Made by a program: the position numbers and the translations under genes
Shown: piece after piece, positions 33,544 to 43,700 of the stretch
Position numbering within the stretch: position 1 is the first letter of the stretch
Layout of the letters: each line of letters begins with the position of its first letter
The notes under the pieces: model-generated
Told to the model about the DNA's origin: nothing
Seen by the model: the letters and a program-made list of their open reading frames with translations, nothing else
The model's database searches: none
Origin: Bacteroidales bacterium
Lineage (GTDB): Bacteria > Bacteroidota > Bacteroidia > Bacteroidales > UBA10428
DNA: 64,000 bases
NCBI GenBank assembly: GCA_016934395.1
Contig: JAFGSZ010000049.1
Location: 1 to 64,000, forward strand
Reading direction: 5' to 3'

Positions 33544-36500
33544 ATGTATCTTATTTTCGACACAGAAACTACAGGATTACCAAAAAATTCATTTGCCCCA
33601 ATTACAGACTTTGATAATTGGCCCCGTATGGTGCAATTAGCCTGGGAAGTACATGATAAACTCGGAAACCTTATTGAAGCTAAAAACTACATTATTAAAC
33701 CTGATGGTTATACAATCCCTTATTCTGCTGAAAAAATTCATGGTATATCCACTGAAAAGGCAATGAATGACGGGCTTGATCTGATATGGGTGCTGAAAGA
33801 ATTTAATCAGTCTCTCGATCGTTCCGAGGTTTTAATCGGCCATAATATTGAATTTGACATTAAAATTTTAGGAGCAGAATTTAAAAGAACAAAAACTCAA
33901 ACAACTTTTTTTGAAAAAGTAACGATATGCACCAAAGAAGAAAGTACAGAATTTTGCGCCCTTCCCGGAGGAAAAGGGGGGAAATTCAAATGGCCAAATC
34001 TTTTTGAACTGCATAACAAACTTTTTAATGAAGGATTTAGTGAAGCCCATAATGCTTCTGCCGACGTAGCAGCTACCGCAAGATGTTTTCTCGAGCTTAT
34101 GAGGCTTGGTGTTGTCACTCCGGAAAAGTTAAAAATTGATGGTGAAACATATACAGCCTTTTTAACCAAAAATACCGGGCCTTTCCCCCCCATTGATATT
34201 AAAATTGAATCCAATAAATCCCTGAATTCTTCAATGGATTTATCCTCTTCTATTGAAGATGCAAAGATCAGTTCTGATCTTAATAAAAATATTCCCTTTA
34301 CTCATTTGCATATTCATACCCAATATTCTATTCTGGACGGAGCTGCAGATATTTCAGGATTAATAAATAAGGCCAAAAATTACGGAATGACTGCCCTGGC
34401 CATTACCGATCATGGAAACATGTTTGGTGTTAAAGAATTTCATAATATAGCGCTAAAGAACAAAATAAAACCCATTTTGGGCTGTGAGGTATATATTGCC
34501 CGGCGCTCAAGATTCGATAAATCAGATAAATCAGATGGCGGTGGATATCATATGGTTCTTTTGGCTAAAAATGCAGAAGGATATCATAACCTTGTAAAAC
34601 TGGTATCTTATGGCTGGACCGAAGGTTTCTACTATAAACCCCGAATCGATAAAGAACTTCTGAAAAAATTTGCAACAGGTTTAATTGCTACCTCAGCATG
34701 CCTTAACGGAGAAATTCCATATATTATAAGAAACGAAAATAAAAACGAAGCTAAAAAGGCCATCGAGGAATATAAATCAATTTTTGGAGAAGACTTCTAC
34801 CTGGAATTGCAGCGACATCCTTCGGGTGATCCGGAAATGGACAAAGAAGTATACGATGACCAGGTTTTTGTAAATAAACAGATACTGGAACTTGCTGTTG
34901 AAACGCATACAAAATATATTGCCACCAACGATGTGCATTTTATAAATAAAGAAGATGCTGCTGCACATGATCGGTTATTGTGTATAAGTACAGCTTCTGA
35001 TGTGGACGATCCTAACAGGCTAAGATATACACAGCAGGAATGGTTTAAGACACAACAGGAGATGGCCGAATTATTTTCCGATGTTCCTGAAGCATTGTCT
35101 ACAACGCAGGAAATTAGCGATAAAATAGAAATTTATGAGTTGAATTCTAATCCGATAATGCCCGACTTTCCTATTCCCGAAGGATTTGAGGATGAAGATT
35201 CGTACCTTAGACATATTACCTATGAAGGGGCGAAAAAACGCTACCCGGAGCTTCCGGATAACATAAAGGATCGGATTGAATTTGAGCTGGAAACCATTAA
35301 AAAGATGGGATTCCCGGGCTATTTTCTGATTGTCTGGGATTTTATAAAAGCAGCACGCGAAATGGATGTTTCCGTCGGCCCCGGTAGAGGATCGGCCGCA
35401 GGATCGGTTGTTGCTTATTGCCTTAAAATTACAGATATTGATCCGATAAAATATAATTTACTGTTTGAACGATTTCTTAATCCCGACAGGATATCCATGC
35501 CTGATGTAGACATTGATTTTGATGAAGACGGACGGGATAAGGTACTCCAATGGGTGGTAGAAAAGTATGGGAAAAAGAGGGTAGCCCATATCATTACCTT
35601 CGGTACCATGGCGCCAAAAATGGCTATCCGTGATGTGGCCAGGGTCCAGAAACTGGAACTTCAGGAAGCAGACCGGCTCGCTAAACTTGTACCGGAGCGT
35701 CCCGGAACAAGTTTTGAAAAAGCCTATAAAGAAGTTCCTGAATTGTCGGAAGAAAGGAATTCCCCAAATGCCCTGATTTCATCCACATTAAAATATGCTG
35801 AAGTACTGGAAGGTTCTGTTAGACAAACCGGAATTCATGCCTGTGGAATAATAATCGGTAAGGATAATCTGGAAAATTATATTCCCATTAGTACAAATAA
35901 GGATGCCGAATTATATGTTACCCAGTATGACGGGAAACATATTGAGGCAGTGGGTATGCTAAAAATGGATTTCCTCGGGTTAAAAACATTATCCATCATT
36001 AAAGACACTGTTGATAACATAAAAGTTTCTAAAGGGATTATTATCGATATTGACAATCTCCCTCTGGATGATGCTGATACCTTTGAACTTTACAGTCGTG
36101 GGGAAACCACAGGCCTGTTTCAGTTTGAATCTGACGGGATGAAAAAACACCTCCGTGCTTTAAAACCCAACCGTTTTGAGGATCTTATTGCCATGAATGC
36201 CCTTTACCGTCCGGGACCAATGGAATATATCCCGCATTTTATCGATCGAAAACACGGCAAAGAAAAGATTGAATATGACCTGCCCGAGATGGAAGAATTC
36301 CTGAAAGACACTTACGGAATTACCGTTTACCAGGAACAGGTGATGTTACTTTCTCAAAAACTTGCAGGATTTTCGAAAGGTATGGCGGATTCGTTAAGAA
36401 AGGCCATGGGGAAGAAGATTAAATCGATGATGGACGATTTAAAAGAAAAATTTGTTGAAGGTTGCAGAAACAATGGCTACGAAGAAAATAAGATCATTAA

Positions 36501-37776
36501 AATATGGCGCGACTGGGAAGCCTTTGCCCAGTATGCCTTTAATAAATCGCATTCCACATGCTATGCGTATGTAAGTTATCAGACTGCGTATTTAAAAGCA
36601 CACTTCCCGGCAGAATTTATGGCTGCCGTATTGAGCAGGAACCTGAATGATATTAAAAAAGTATCATTCTTTATGGATGAATGCAAAAGAATGGGATTAA
36701 AAGTCCTTGTTCCAGATATAAATGAGAGTTATTTGCGTTTTACTGTTAACAAAGCCGGAAATATCCGGTTTGGGCTCGCAGCCATAAAAGGCGTGGGAGA
36801 AGCGGCAGTGGAACATATTATTACTGAAAGGCAAACCAATGGAGCTTTTAAAAATATTTTCGATTTCGTAGAAAGGGTTAACCTGAGCACGGTAAATAAG
36901 CGTAGTTTCGAAGCCATTATTATGGCCGGGGGATTCGATAGTTTTGAAGAAATACAGCGACACCAGTTTTTTGAACAAAATGACAAAGAAGAACCCTTTT
37001 TAGAAAGTCTGATTAAGTATGGAAATAAAATTCAGAATGAAAGTAATTCGGCACCCACGCTATTTGGCGATATCGTGGATATAGAAATTGCCATACCCAC
37101 AATTCCCATTTGTGAGGAATGGCCTCATCTGGTAAAATTAAATAAAGAAAAAGAGGTTATAGGCATATACCTCTCAGCCCATCCCCTTGATGATTTTAAA
37201 CTGGAAATCGATACTCTTTGTAATACTTCCCTTACTGAACTTAAAGATCTGCCCGAACTTAAAGACAAAGAAATATGTGTTGCCGGAATTGTGAGTAGTG
37301 CCAATCATGCGATTTCCAAAAAGGGCAATCCATACGGTGTTATCACACTCGAAGATTATTCAGATTCGTTTCGAATGACTCTGTTTGGAAGGGATTATGA
37401 ACAGTTTAGAAACTATATGTACCCGGGATATTCATTATTATTAAAAGGTAGTGTTCAACAAAAATCCTGGCCAAAAGACAATCCTGAACTTGAATTTAGA
37501 ATAAAAAGCATTGCTATGCTTTCAAGCGCAAAAGAAGAATTAATAAAAAGTATTCTGATCCGTGTACCCCTTGAGAATCTTACAGGAGATTTAATAGAAA
37601 ATCTGCAAAATTATATCCCGGAAAACGGAGGAAAAATCGATTTAAAATTTTACATTTATGATAAATCGGAAGGCATAAGCATTGAGATGTTCTCCCGAAA
37701 CCGGAGGATTGCTTTAACAGATCAATTGGTTGATTTTTTAAAAAGAACTCCTGAACTGGATTTTAAACTAAATTAA
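33544..37776 (+). CDS. dnaE: DNA polymerase III alpha subunit with fused DEDDh exonuclease
   Basis: 1410-residue replicative polymerase. Residues 1-190 form a proofreading exonuclease of the DnaQ type with all DEDDh residues visible: D6 and E8 (FDTETTG), D105 (GHNIEFD), H169 and D174 (AHNASAD). A linker leads to the PHP domain from about 252 (FTHLHIHTQYS, AITDHGN). The catalytic palm has PDVDIDFDEDGRD near 653-665 and the fingers segment YGITVYQEQVM. An OB fold starts near 1241. Most DnaE proteins are about 1150-1250 residues and take proofreading from separate epsilon. Here it is in the same chain, N-terminal to PHP. Starts at ATG; thioredoxin follows. Confidence 0.95.
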   Translation: MYLIFDTETTGLPKNSFAPITDFDNWPRMVQLAWEVHDKLGNLIEAKNYIIKPDGYTIPYSAEKIHGISTEKAMNDGLDLIWVLKEFNQSLDRSEVLIGHNIEFDIKILGAEFKRTKTQTTFFEKVTICTKEESTEFCALPGGKGGKFKWPNLFELHNKLFNEGFSEAHNASADVAATARCFLELMRLGVVTPEKLKIDGETYTAFLTKNTGPFPPIDIKIESNKSLNSSMDLSSSIEDAKISSDLNKNIPFTHLHIHTQYSILDGAADISGLINKAKNYGMTALAITDHGNMFGVKEFHNIALKNKIKPILGCEVYIARRSRFDKSDKSDGGGYHMVLLAKNAEGYHNLVKLVSYGWTEGFYYKPRIDKELLKKFATGLIATSACLNGEIPYIIRNENKNEAKKAIEEYKSIFGEDFYLELQRHPSGDPEMDKEVYDDQVFVNKQILELAVETHTKYIATNDVHFINKEDAAAHDRLLCISTASDVDDPNRLRYTQQEWFKTQQEMAELFSDVPEALSTTQEISDKIEIYELNSNPIMPDFPIPEGFEDEDSYLRHITYEGAKKRYPELPDNIKDRIEFELETIKKMGFPGYFLIVWDFIKAAREMDVSVGPGRGSAAGSVVAYCLKITDIDPIKYNLLFERFLNPDRISMPDVDIDFDEDGRDKVLQWVVEKYGKKRVAHIITFGTMAPKMAIRDVARVQKLELQEADRLAKLVPERPGTSFEKAYKEVPELSEERNSPNALISSTLKYAEVLEGSVRQTGIHACGIIIGKDNLENYIPISTNKDAELYVTQYDGKHIEAVGMLKMDFLGLKTLSIIKDTVDNIKVSKGIIIDIDNLPLDDADTFELYSRGETTGLFQFESDGMKKHLRALKPNRFEDLIAMNALYRPGPMEYIPHFIDRKHGKEKIEYDLPEMEEFLKDTYGITVYQEQVMLLSQKLAGFSKGMADSLRKAMGKKIKSMMDDLKEKFVEGCRNNGYEENKIIKIWRDWEAFAQYAFNKSHSTCYAYVSYQTAYLKAHFPAEFMAAVLSRNLNDIKKVSFFMDECKRMGLKVLVPDINESYLRFTVNKAGNIRFGLAAIKGVGEAAVEHIITERQTNGAFKNIFDFVERVNLSTVNKRSFEAIIMAGGFDSFEEIQRHQFFEQNDKEEPFLESLIKYGNKIQNESNSAPTLFGDIVDIEIAIPTIPICEEWPHLVKLNKEKEVIGIYLSAHPLDDFKLEIDTLCNTSLTELKDLPELKDKEICVAGIVSSANHAISKKGNPYGVITLEDYSDSFRMTLFGRDYEQFRNYMYPGYSLLLKGSVQQKSWPKDNPELEFRIKSIAMLSSAKEELIKSILIRVPLENLTGDLIENLQNYIPENGGKIDLKFYIYDKSEGISIEMFSRNRRIALTDQLVDFLKRTPELDFKLN

Positions 37777-37780
37777 TCTG

Positions 37781-37811
37781 TTGCAGTGCTGGCTTAATTT
37801 TTATAATTTTG
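37781..37811 (+). promoter_or_regulatory. promoter of trxA
   Basis: TTG (37781-37783), 20 bases, TAATTTTG (37804-37811). Good -7 match, weaker -33, 44 bases before the ATG. Confidence 0.55.
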
Positions 37812-37855
37812 GCAGCGTAAATATTAAATACTAATTATTTTTAAAAATAAATGTT

Positions 37856-38173
37856 ATGACAATAGAATTGACTGATGCCAATTTTGATGAAGTGGTTCTA
37901 AAATCAGACAAGCCGGTAATTGTTGATTTCTGGGCCGAATGGTGTGGGCCATGCCGTATGGTGGGTCCGATTGTGAAGGAAATTGCAGAGGAATATAAAG
38001 AAAAGGTAGTGGTAGGGAAACTTGATGTAGACAGCAATCCCGGGGTATCAGCAAAATTTGGTATCCGTAATATTCCCACATTATTATTTTTTAAAAACGG
38101 TGAAGTTGCAGATAAACAGGTAGGAGCAGTTCCTAAATCAAATATTTTAAAAAAACTGGAAGTACTATTTTAA
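37856..38173 (+). CDS. trxA: thioredoxin
   Basis: 105-residue cytoplasmic thioredoxin with active site WCGPCRM, buried Asp in DFWAEWCG, cis-Pro segment IRNIPTLLFF, and C-terminal helix. All features and length match housekeeping TrxA. Separate from the dnaE transcript by a predicted promoter and followed by a strong terminator, so it is monocistronic. It provides reductant for ribonucleotide reductase and other enzymes. Confidence 0.96.
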   Translation: MTIELTDANFDEVVLKSDKPVIVDFWAEWCGPCRMVGPIVKEIAEEYKEKVVVGKLDVDSNPGVSAKFGIRNIPTLLFFKNGEVADKQVGAVPKSNILKKLEVLF

Positions 38174-38185
38174 GTTTTGAACTTT

Positions 38186-38222
38186 AAAAAAAAGCACAAG
38201 AAAAAATCTTGTGCTTTTTTTA
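38186..38222 (+). terminator. terminator of trxA
   Basis: AAAAAGCACAAG pairs perfectly with CTTGTGCTTTTT; loop aaaaaat; T run continues to 38222. Confidence 0.93.
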
Positions 38223-38262
38223 TTTGATTTTCCATAATCAAAATTCCATAACAACATTTCTG

Positions 38263-39249
38263 ATGTTAATAAGACTTTTTAAAAGCAATAATCCTTTAGC
38301 CTATCTTATTATATTTTTAATCGTTATTGTTTCCTGGATTCCATCGATAATACAGCATCAATGGATGTTTTTTCACTTTGACTACTCTCCCGGAATTTTA
38401 TATAAAAATATTCAGCCCTTTTTATTCTTACATAAAGATTTTAGTATTGTTTTTACTTTTATTTTAGTAATAAGTATCTCGTTTCTCTTAGTTCGGCTGA
38501 ATATTCAATTCTTTTTTATAAATGTTCGTACTCAGTTGCCTGCCCTTTTTTACCTGGTTCTTGTGTGCGCATTTTTTCCCCTGAATCGTGCAAATCCGGC
38601 CTTATTGGCTTCTTTATTTATAATCATTGCACTGTTTAAGATATTTAATTCCTATAAACAGGACCAATTATCCTACCAGTATTTTGATAGTGCAATTTTA
38701 ATTTCAACAGGAAGTTTATTTTATTTTAACCTTATATTTTTTATTCCTTTATTATGGACAGGACTTGCAATTTTAAGAAACTTTAAATGGAGAGAGTGGG
38801 TATTTACGCTTGTTGGGGTATCTTTGCCGTATGTTTTTTTATTTTCCTACTACTATCTTACCGATAGAAGATTATTTATTTTATGGGAAAATCTATATGC
38901 ACAACTTACTGAAGAAAATATAAATTATAATTTCAGTACCTACTTTCAATTGTATTTATTGTTTTTGCTGGTTTTAGCAGCAGTGGCCAGTTTTATGATG
39001 ATCCGTAAATTTGGAAGTAAAAAAATTCAGGCTAGAAAATATTTCACTTTTTTACTTTTTTTCTTCATTAATTCAGTATTGATATATTTCCTTGTTCCTT
39101 CGGCAGGAATTGAAATCATTTATTTTTCAGGAATACCCCTTACCTATTTATTCTCGCATTATTTTATTAATGTACAAAATAATCTTATCAATAATTTCTT
39201 CTTCGCAATAACTGTTTTTGGGGTAATTATTTTCCGGTTTATGTTTTGA
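38263..39249 (+). CDS. polytopic membrane protein (DUF6427-like)
   Basis: 328-residue inner-membrane protein with about ten hydrophobic segments, rich in Phe, Tyr and Leu. N-terminal LIRLFKSNNPLAYL, then the first helix with VSWIPSIIQHQ, and a conserved FPLNRANPALLASLF are like DUF6427 proteins, which are common and uncharacterised in Bacteroidota. I start at the ATG at 38263; the longer frame begins inside the trxA terminator. No active-site motif; possible roles in envelope lipid or glycan flipping cannot be tested from sequence. Confidence 0.75.
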   Translation: MLIRLFKSNNPLAYLIIFLIVIVSWIPSIIQHQWMFFHFDYSPGILYKNIQPFLFLHKDFSIVFTFILVISISFLLVRLNIQFFFINVRTQLPALFYLVLVCAFFPLNRANPALLASLFIIIALFKIFNSYKQDQLSYQYFDSAILISTGSLFYFNLIFFIPLLWTGLAILRNFKWREWVFTLVGVSLPYVFLFSYYYLTDRRLFILWENLYAQLTEENINYNFSTYFQLYLLFLLVLAAVASFMMIRKFGSKKIQARKYFTFLLFFFINSVLIYFLVPSAGIEIIYFSGIPLTYLFSHYFINVQNNLINNFFFAITVFGVIIFRFMF

Positions 39250-39267
39250 AACGTGTAAGTCGCTAAA

Positions 39268-39292
39268 TAAAAAAACCGGCGTTTAACCGGTT
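39268..39292 (-). terminator. terminator at the end of the signalling locus
   Basis: AACCGG (39274-39279) pairs with CCGGTT (39287-39292); on the minus strand it is followed by a run of seven T. It ends the minus-strand transcript 24 bases after the last gene. Confidence 0.75.
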
Positions 39293-39315
39293 AGTCAGAG
39301 TTTGAAAAATTCTCA

Positions 39316-39756
39316 TTATAGTTTTTTCACGAAAGACAGAATACCCACACAATCTCCGGGTTTGCCGTCTTTGAAAGATATAAATACATGATAAACGCCC
39401 GTTTTCTGGCATTTAAAATCGAAAAAAGGATAGTCTTTTCCAGTAGCAGTCATAAAACTGCTACCCAGCATATTATTCATTTCCCATAATTGCAATACTC
39501 CTTCACCTTCTGAACTTGGAGATGTACAAATGGAAAATCTATACACTGTACTTTTACTTAATACCATTGAAAATTTCGCTGTAGGAGCTTTTCCTCCGGG
39601 CGTGCCGGCATCCAGCTTAACAACAAAATCTTTTAAATATGTAACATTACCTGCATTAGCAGCACACTGGGCAACGAGTTGTGCATTATCTTGTGCCGAC
39701 AGGTTTACACCAAAAATGATTAATAATATTACAATTAATTTAATAGTAAGTTTCAT
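39316..39756 (-). CDS. small secreted protein, unknown function
   Basis: 146-residue exported protein with signal peptide cleaved near LSAQ. The mature part holds four Cys (QCAANAG, ICTSPSSEGEG, KCQKTGVYHVFI, GDCVGIL), which could give two disulfides, and is beta-rich. The pattern TGVYHVFISFKDGKPG looks like a carbohydrate- or ligand-binding beta-sandwich, but no family is recognised. Two bases after the upstream lipoprotein gene, so they are made together. It ends the long minus-strand locus. Confidence 0.72.
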   Translation of the reverse strand: MKLTIKLIVILLIIFGVNLSAQDNAQLVAQCAANAGNVTYLKDFVVKLDAGTPGGKAPTAKFSMVLSKSTVYRFSICTSPSSEGEGVLQLWEMNNMLGSSFMTATGKDYPFFDFKCQKTGVYHVFISFKDGKPGDCVGILSFVKKL

Positions 39757-39758
39757 AT

Positions 39759-40664
39759 TTATAAGTTAATTAACCTATTTCGAATTTCTTCAGTTTTATT
39801 TATTATGCTCTTTAAGCGTTCATCCGTTATATGAACAATACTTACATCATTTTGCACAATTACCAGCATTCCGTCTTCTTCTATTGCTTCCGGCTCACCC
39901 TTTTCAATGGTAATGGTAACATCTTTAAACTCATCTTTGATAACTTTTAGGTCGTCAATCAGAGCTTTAAACTGTTTATCGCTTTTATAATTTTCCAGGA
40001 TAAGAATCAGGTCGTTTAAAAGAATCTTTTGGTCGCCAATACGTTCAGCCAGTTGAGGATGAGGGGCTTCTTTTGCAACCTGGGTAGCAAGGTATAAACC
40101 TTCCATCCAAACCCCCGCAACAATTAAAGCGCTAAGATTGCTGCGGTTATTTGTTCTTAAATATTTATCCATCTGGTTAAAGCTATGAACAGAAATGTAC
40201 ATTAGCGAATCAAGGTTTTGATTATTCTGTGCCAGCCTTTTTAAAGTAGTAAAATCAAAAAACTGCCCTACCTTTAATGCATCCGATAAAACCTTTATCG
40301 ATGAAATATAATCAATTACAATACTGGTTTTATTATACATATTCAGGTACCCAAGATCAGCTCCGTATATTCCCAGGTTAAAAGCTTGCTTAAAGCTGTT
40401 ATTCATATCTTCCAGATTGTCGGTTGGGGACAGATATTTATTTGAAAAAGGCACCCCGAGTTCCTTAACAAGATAAGCCATTTCAACCGGTGAAGATATA
40501 TTCTGCACTATATCCTGCATTACTTCTTCGGATATTTCCAAAACACCTTCATTTAATACAGAATCAGGAATTTCAAGTAAAGAATCCTGAGGTTTTTCTC
40601 CTCCTGATCTGCACGAGTATAATACTGTTATACCAATTAGGATGTAAAAAATTCTTTTTATCAT
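39759..40664 (-). CDS. alpha-helical lipoprotein, unknown function
   Basis: 301-residue lipoprotein (lipobox VLYSC, C18), otherwise strongly alpha-helical with no named domain. Features include VEMAYLVKELGVPFSNKYL, FNLGIYGADLGYLNMYN and several long amphipathic helices, the type seen in exported alpha-helical bundle lipoproteins of the phylum. The ATG at 40664 directly precedes the signal; the frame extends to a TTG at 40694. A -7-like element lies 28 bases upstream, so it may be a separate unit from the ABC gene, 71 bases away. Probably periplasmic partner of the small secreted protein. Confidence 0.75.
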   Translation of the reverse strand: MIKRIFYILIGITVLYSCRSGGEKPQDSLLEIPDSVLNEGVLEISEEVMQDIVQNISSPVEMAYLVKELGVPFSNKYLSPTDNLEDMNNSFKQAFNLGIYGADLGYLNMYNKTSIVIDYISSIKVLSDALKVGQFFDFTTLKRLAQNNQNLDSLMYISVHSFNQMDKYLRTNNRSNLSALIVAGVWMEGLYLATQVAKEAPHPQLAERIGDQKILLNDLILILENYKSDKQFKALIDDLKVIKDEFKDVTITIEKGEPEAIEEDGMLVIVQNDVSIVHITDERLKSIINKTEEIRNRLINL

Positions 40665-40691
40665 AATGATGATAATTTTTTTCGATGTTAA

Positions 40692-40699
40692 CAAAAATA
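40692..40699 (-). promoter_or_regulatory. -7 element upstream of the lipoprotein gene
   Basis: Minus-strand TATTTTTG matches TAnnTTTG, 27 bases before the ATG at 40664. No clear -33 element. It suggests that the two envelope genes can be transcribed without the rest of the locus. Confidence 0.4.
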
Positions 40700-40735
40700 A
40701 GAATTTATATAAAGATATTAAAATCTAGTTCAAAC

Positions 40736-43700
40736 TTAACTTCTCTTTTTCAGATTTTGCCCAATACTCAACAATTTATTCAGTGCATTAAGGTATAATG
40801 TAATGTAAAACATTAGCGTAAGTACCCATACTACCAGAATATTAAAGGTATAGGTGTCAAAATATCGCCCTAAGAAATACTTCTTGGGTGCAAAAAAATG
40901 AGCTCTGAAATTAAAGTAACCGGTTCCGATCGGATCGAGATAAATCGGATCGATATGTTGAATCAGCTGATGATTATATTCCAGGATCTTATCTTTTTCG
41001 TAAACCTTTTTAACAATATCAGCAATTCCTTCATTATGATATTGGTCCCTGTACTCCTTGTACACTTCCGGCCTTTTATCAAGTAAAAAATTAATCTTAT
41101 TTTCCTTTTTCCGGTTTGCTACCTGAAACTGATTGGTATAAAATGCATCCAGATCGTCCAGGAACTGATATAATTTTCTTGCAATATCCTGATTATAATC
41201 ACGGGGATTCAGCTGATCAAGGTATTCAAATTCTAAAGTAGGAACATACCAGTTTTCTTTGGCTATTTCGTTAGCAAGAAGCTTCAAATCATCTGCTTTG
41301 TTATTTACCGATCCCGTGGTATGCAATTCATTATTTACCCGTTCGAGCCTTTCCCGCATTTCGGGTAAAAAATATACCTTTTTAAAATCTGCCTGGCTTT
41401 CGAGCTGTTCCAGTTCATAAAAAGGTGCGTTATATTTGTTGTCTTTAAACTGCCGAACCATAAGGGCTTCGTAAGTCCAGCGGGTTACCATAAATTCTGC
41501 GATAGCAGGTACCTTATCAATCCTTCCAATAGTCCGGTTCATTTTATCGAAACTAAACATCGCACCGCTTAATATCATCATCGGGATCATCAATAGCGGA
41601 ATGAGTATGTAGATTGTTACAGCTGAATTAAATGATGCGGAAATATTTAATCCAAGAATATTGGCAAAAGCAGCTGTTGAGAACATTGCCAGCCAATACG
41701 AAAAATACATTCCTTTTATGCCTAAAATAGTATTGGCAATAATTACAAACAAAAAAGCCTGAACAGCTGAAATAAAAAATAAAATAATTATTTTGGACAA
41801 TAAATAGCTCGACCGGCTAAGGTTTAGAAACGCTTCGCGTTTTAATATTTTTCTGTCTTTAAATATTTCTTCTGCGCTTACCATAAATCCCAAAAACAGG
41901 GCAACAATAAGAGACATGAAGATGTAAATATGGATATTTTCGTTTTCTCTGAACAGATAAACATTGGAGTTGGGATCGGCAATAAAATAAATGATGTAGG
42001 AAAGGATAAAACCCAGTACGGGGGCTTCCAGAAGATTTAATGCCACATACTGTTTGTTTTTAATTTTTGAAATAAAATCCCGTATCGAATAAATATAGAA
42101 CTGTTTTAACCATCCGGGTATATTTAAGTTTTTAGGCGGCGATTCTTTAACAAGATCAATTTCTTTATATTTTATCTCGTTTTGAAAATATTCTTCCCAT
42201 TTTTCCGGAGACACCTTACGTGAATCTGTATAATTGCCGAATTCGTCAACAACCTTAGCCTCTATAATATTAAATATTAATTCCGGATTTACATTTCCAC
42301 ATGTTGGGCATTCGCCAACTTCGCTGTTAATCTGAGCATCAAGCTTTTTAAAATACATTACGCTTTCTACGGGATTCCCATAATAAATCATATATCCTCC
42401 CGTATCGAGAATAATCATCCGGTCGAACATTTTGTATATTTCGGATGAGGGCTGATGAATGACCACAAAAATTAGTTTTCCCTTAAGCGTAAGTTCCCGC
42501 AGTAAGTCCATAACATTTTCCGAGTCGCGTGATGAAAGTCCTGAAGTGGGTTCGTCAACGAATAAAATAGCCGGTTCACGAATAAGTTCCAGTGCAATAT
42601 TTAAACGTTTGCGCTGGCCTCCGCTTATTGTTTTTTTAAGTGGATTCCCTACCTTCAAATCACGTTTATCAAAAAGGCCCAGATTAGTAAGTGTTTTATT
42701 TACCAGCGCAGTAATTTCCTCTTCCGACTTATTTTTAAAGCATAATTTTGCATTATAATAAAGGTTTTGAAAAACTGTAAGTTCCTCAATAAGTAAATCG
42801 TCCTGAGGAATTAAACCAATAGCTCCTTCAAGCTTGTCTTTCTCTTTATGTAAATCTATCCCATTAATCAGTACTTCGCCCTTAGAGGGGCTGTCAACTC
42901 CTGAAAGCACATTCAACAAAGTTGTTTTTCCTGCACCGCTTGCACCCATTATACCAATCAGTCTTCCGTGTCCTTCGGAAAAACTAATATTCCTGAATCC
43001 CATATTCCCGTTAGGAAATTCAAATTCAATCTTTCTTGCTACATAAGAAACTTTGCTGGCAGAAATATCCACCATAAAGTGAGCTACCACGTCACTATAA
43101 TACACGGGGGCTCCTTTAGCAAGCTTTACTGCACCACCACTGGCAAATGTGTAAATTCTTGCATTGTTAATAGGAAGACCGTTGAGAAATAAATCTTCAT
43201 TACCTGTATATTTTAAGAAATAAAGATCTACACTCTGAATTCGTAAAATAAAGATATTGGTATCGAGGCGCTTGGTATGAATATATTTGGCGTGTTTATA
43301 CTTAGTATTTTTATCATCAATAATAAGTATGTTACTGTTATCAAGTTCCTCAGGGCTGTTTTTAATCACAAAAGACTCAATACTTTCAAATTCTTCCTTT
43401 GTAACCTTAAATACATCAGCCACAGTATTAATAATAGCCATGCGCTGGTCAGTAAATTTCCGATCAGCGTTTACAATCTCGAATAACCGAACCAGAACAA
43501 CAATTTTCTGCTTTTGAGTAAGAGTTTTATTAATTTTTTTACATAAACCCAGAATCCTTACCGAATCTTTTACAGAAGTTAACCGACCTGTTTTTTTTTC
43601 TTCATCCGAGTCGTTTAACGCTGCATGTTCTTCAAAAAGTGAAAAATATTCTTTTACCTCATTTTCGCCCAGTTGCTGGTTAAGAAAATTCCGTACATAC

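Noticed and set aside
37831-38081. Minus-strand open frames opposite trxA
   Set aside because: They are antisense shadows of a clear thioredoxin gene with no homology of their own.
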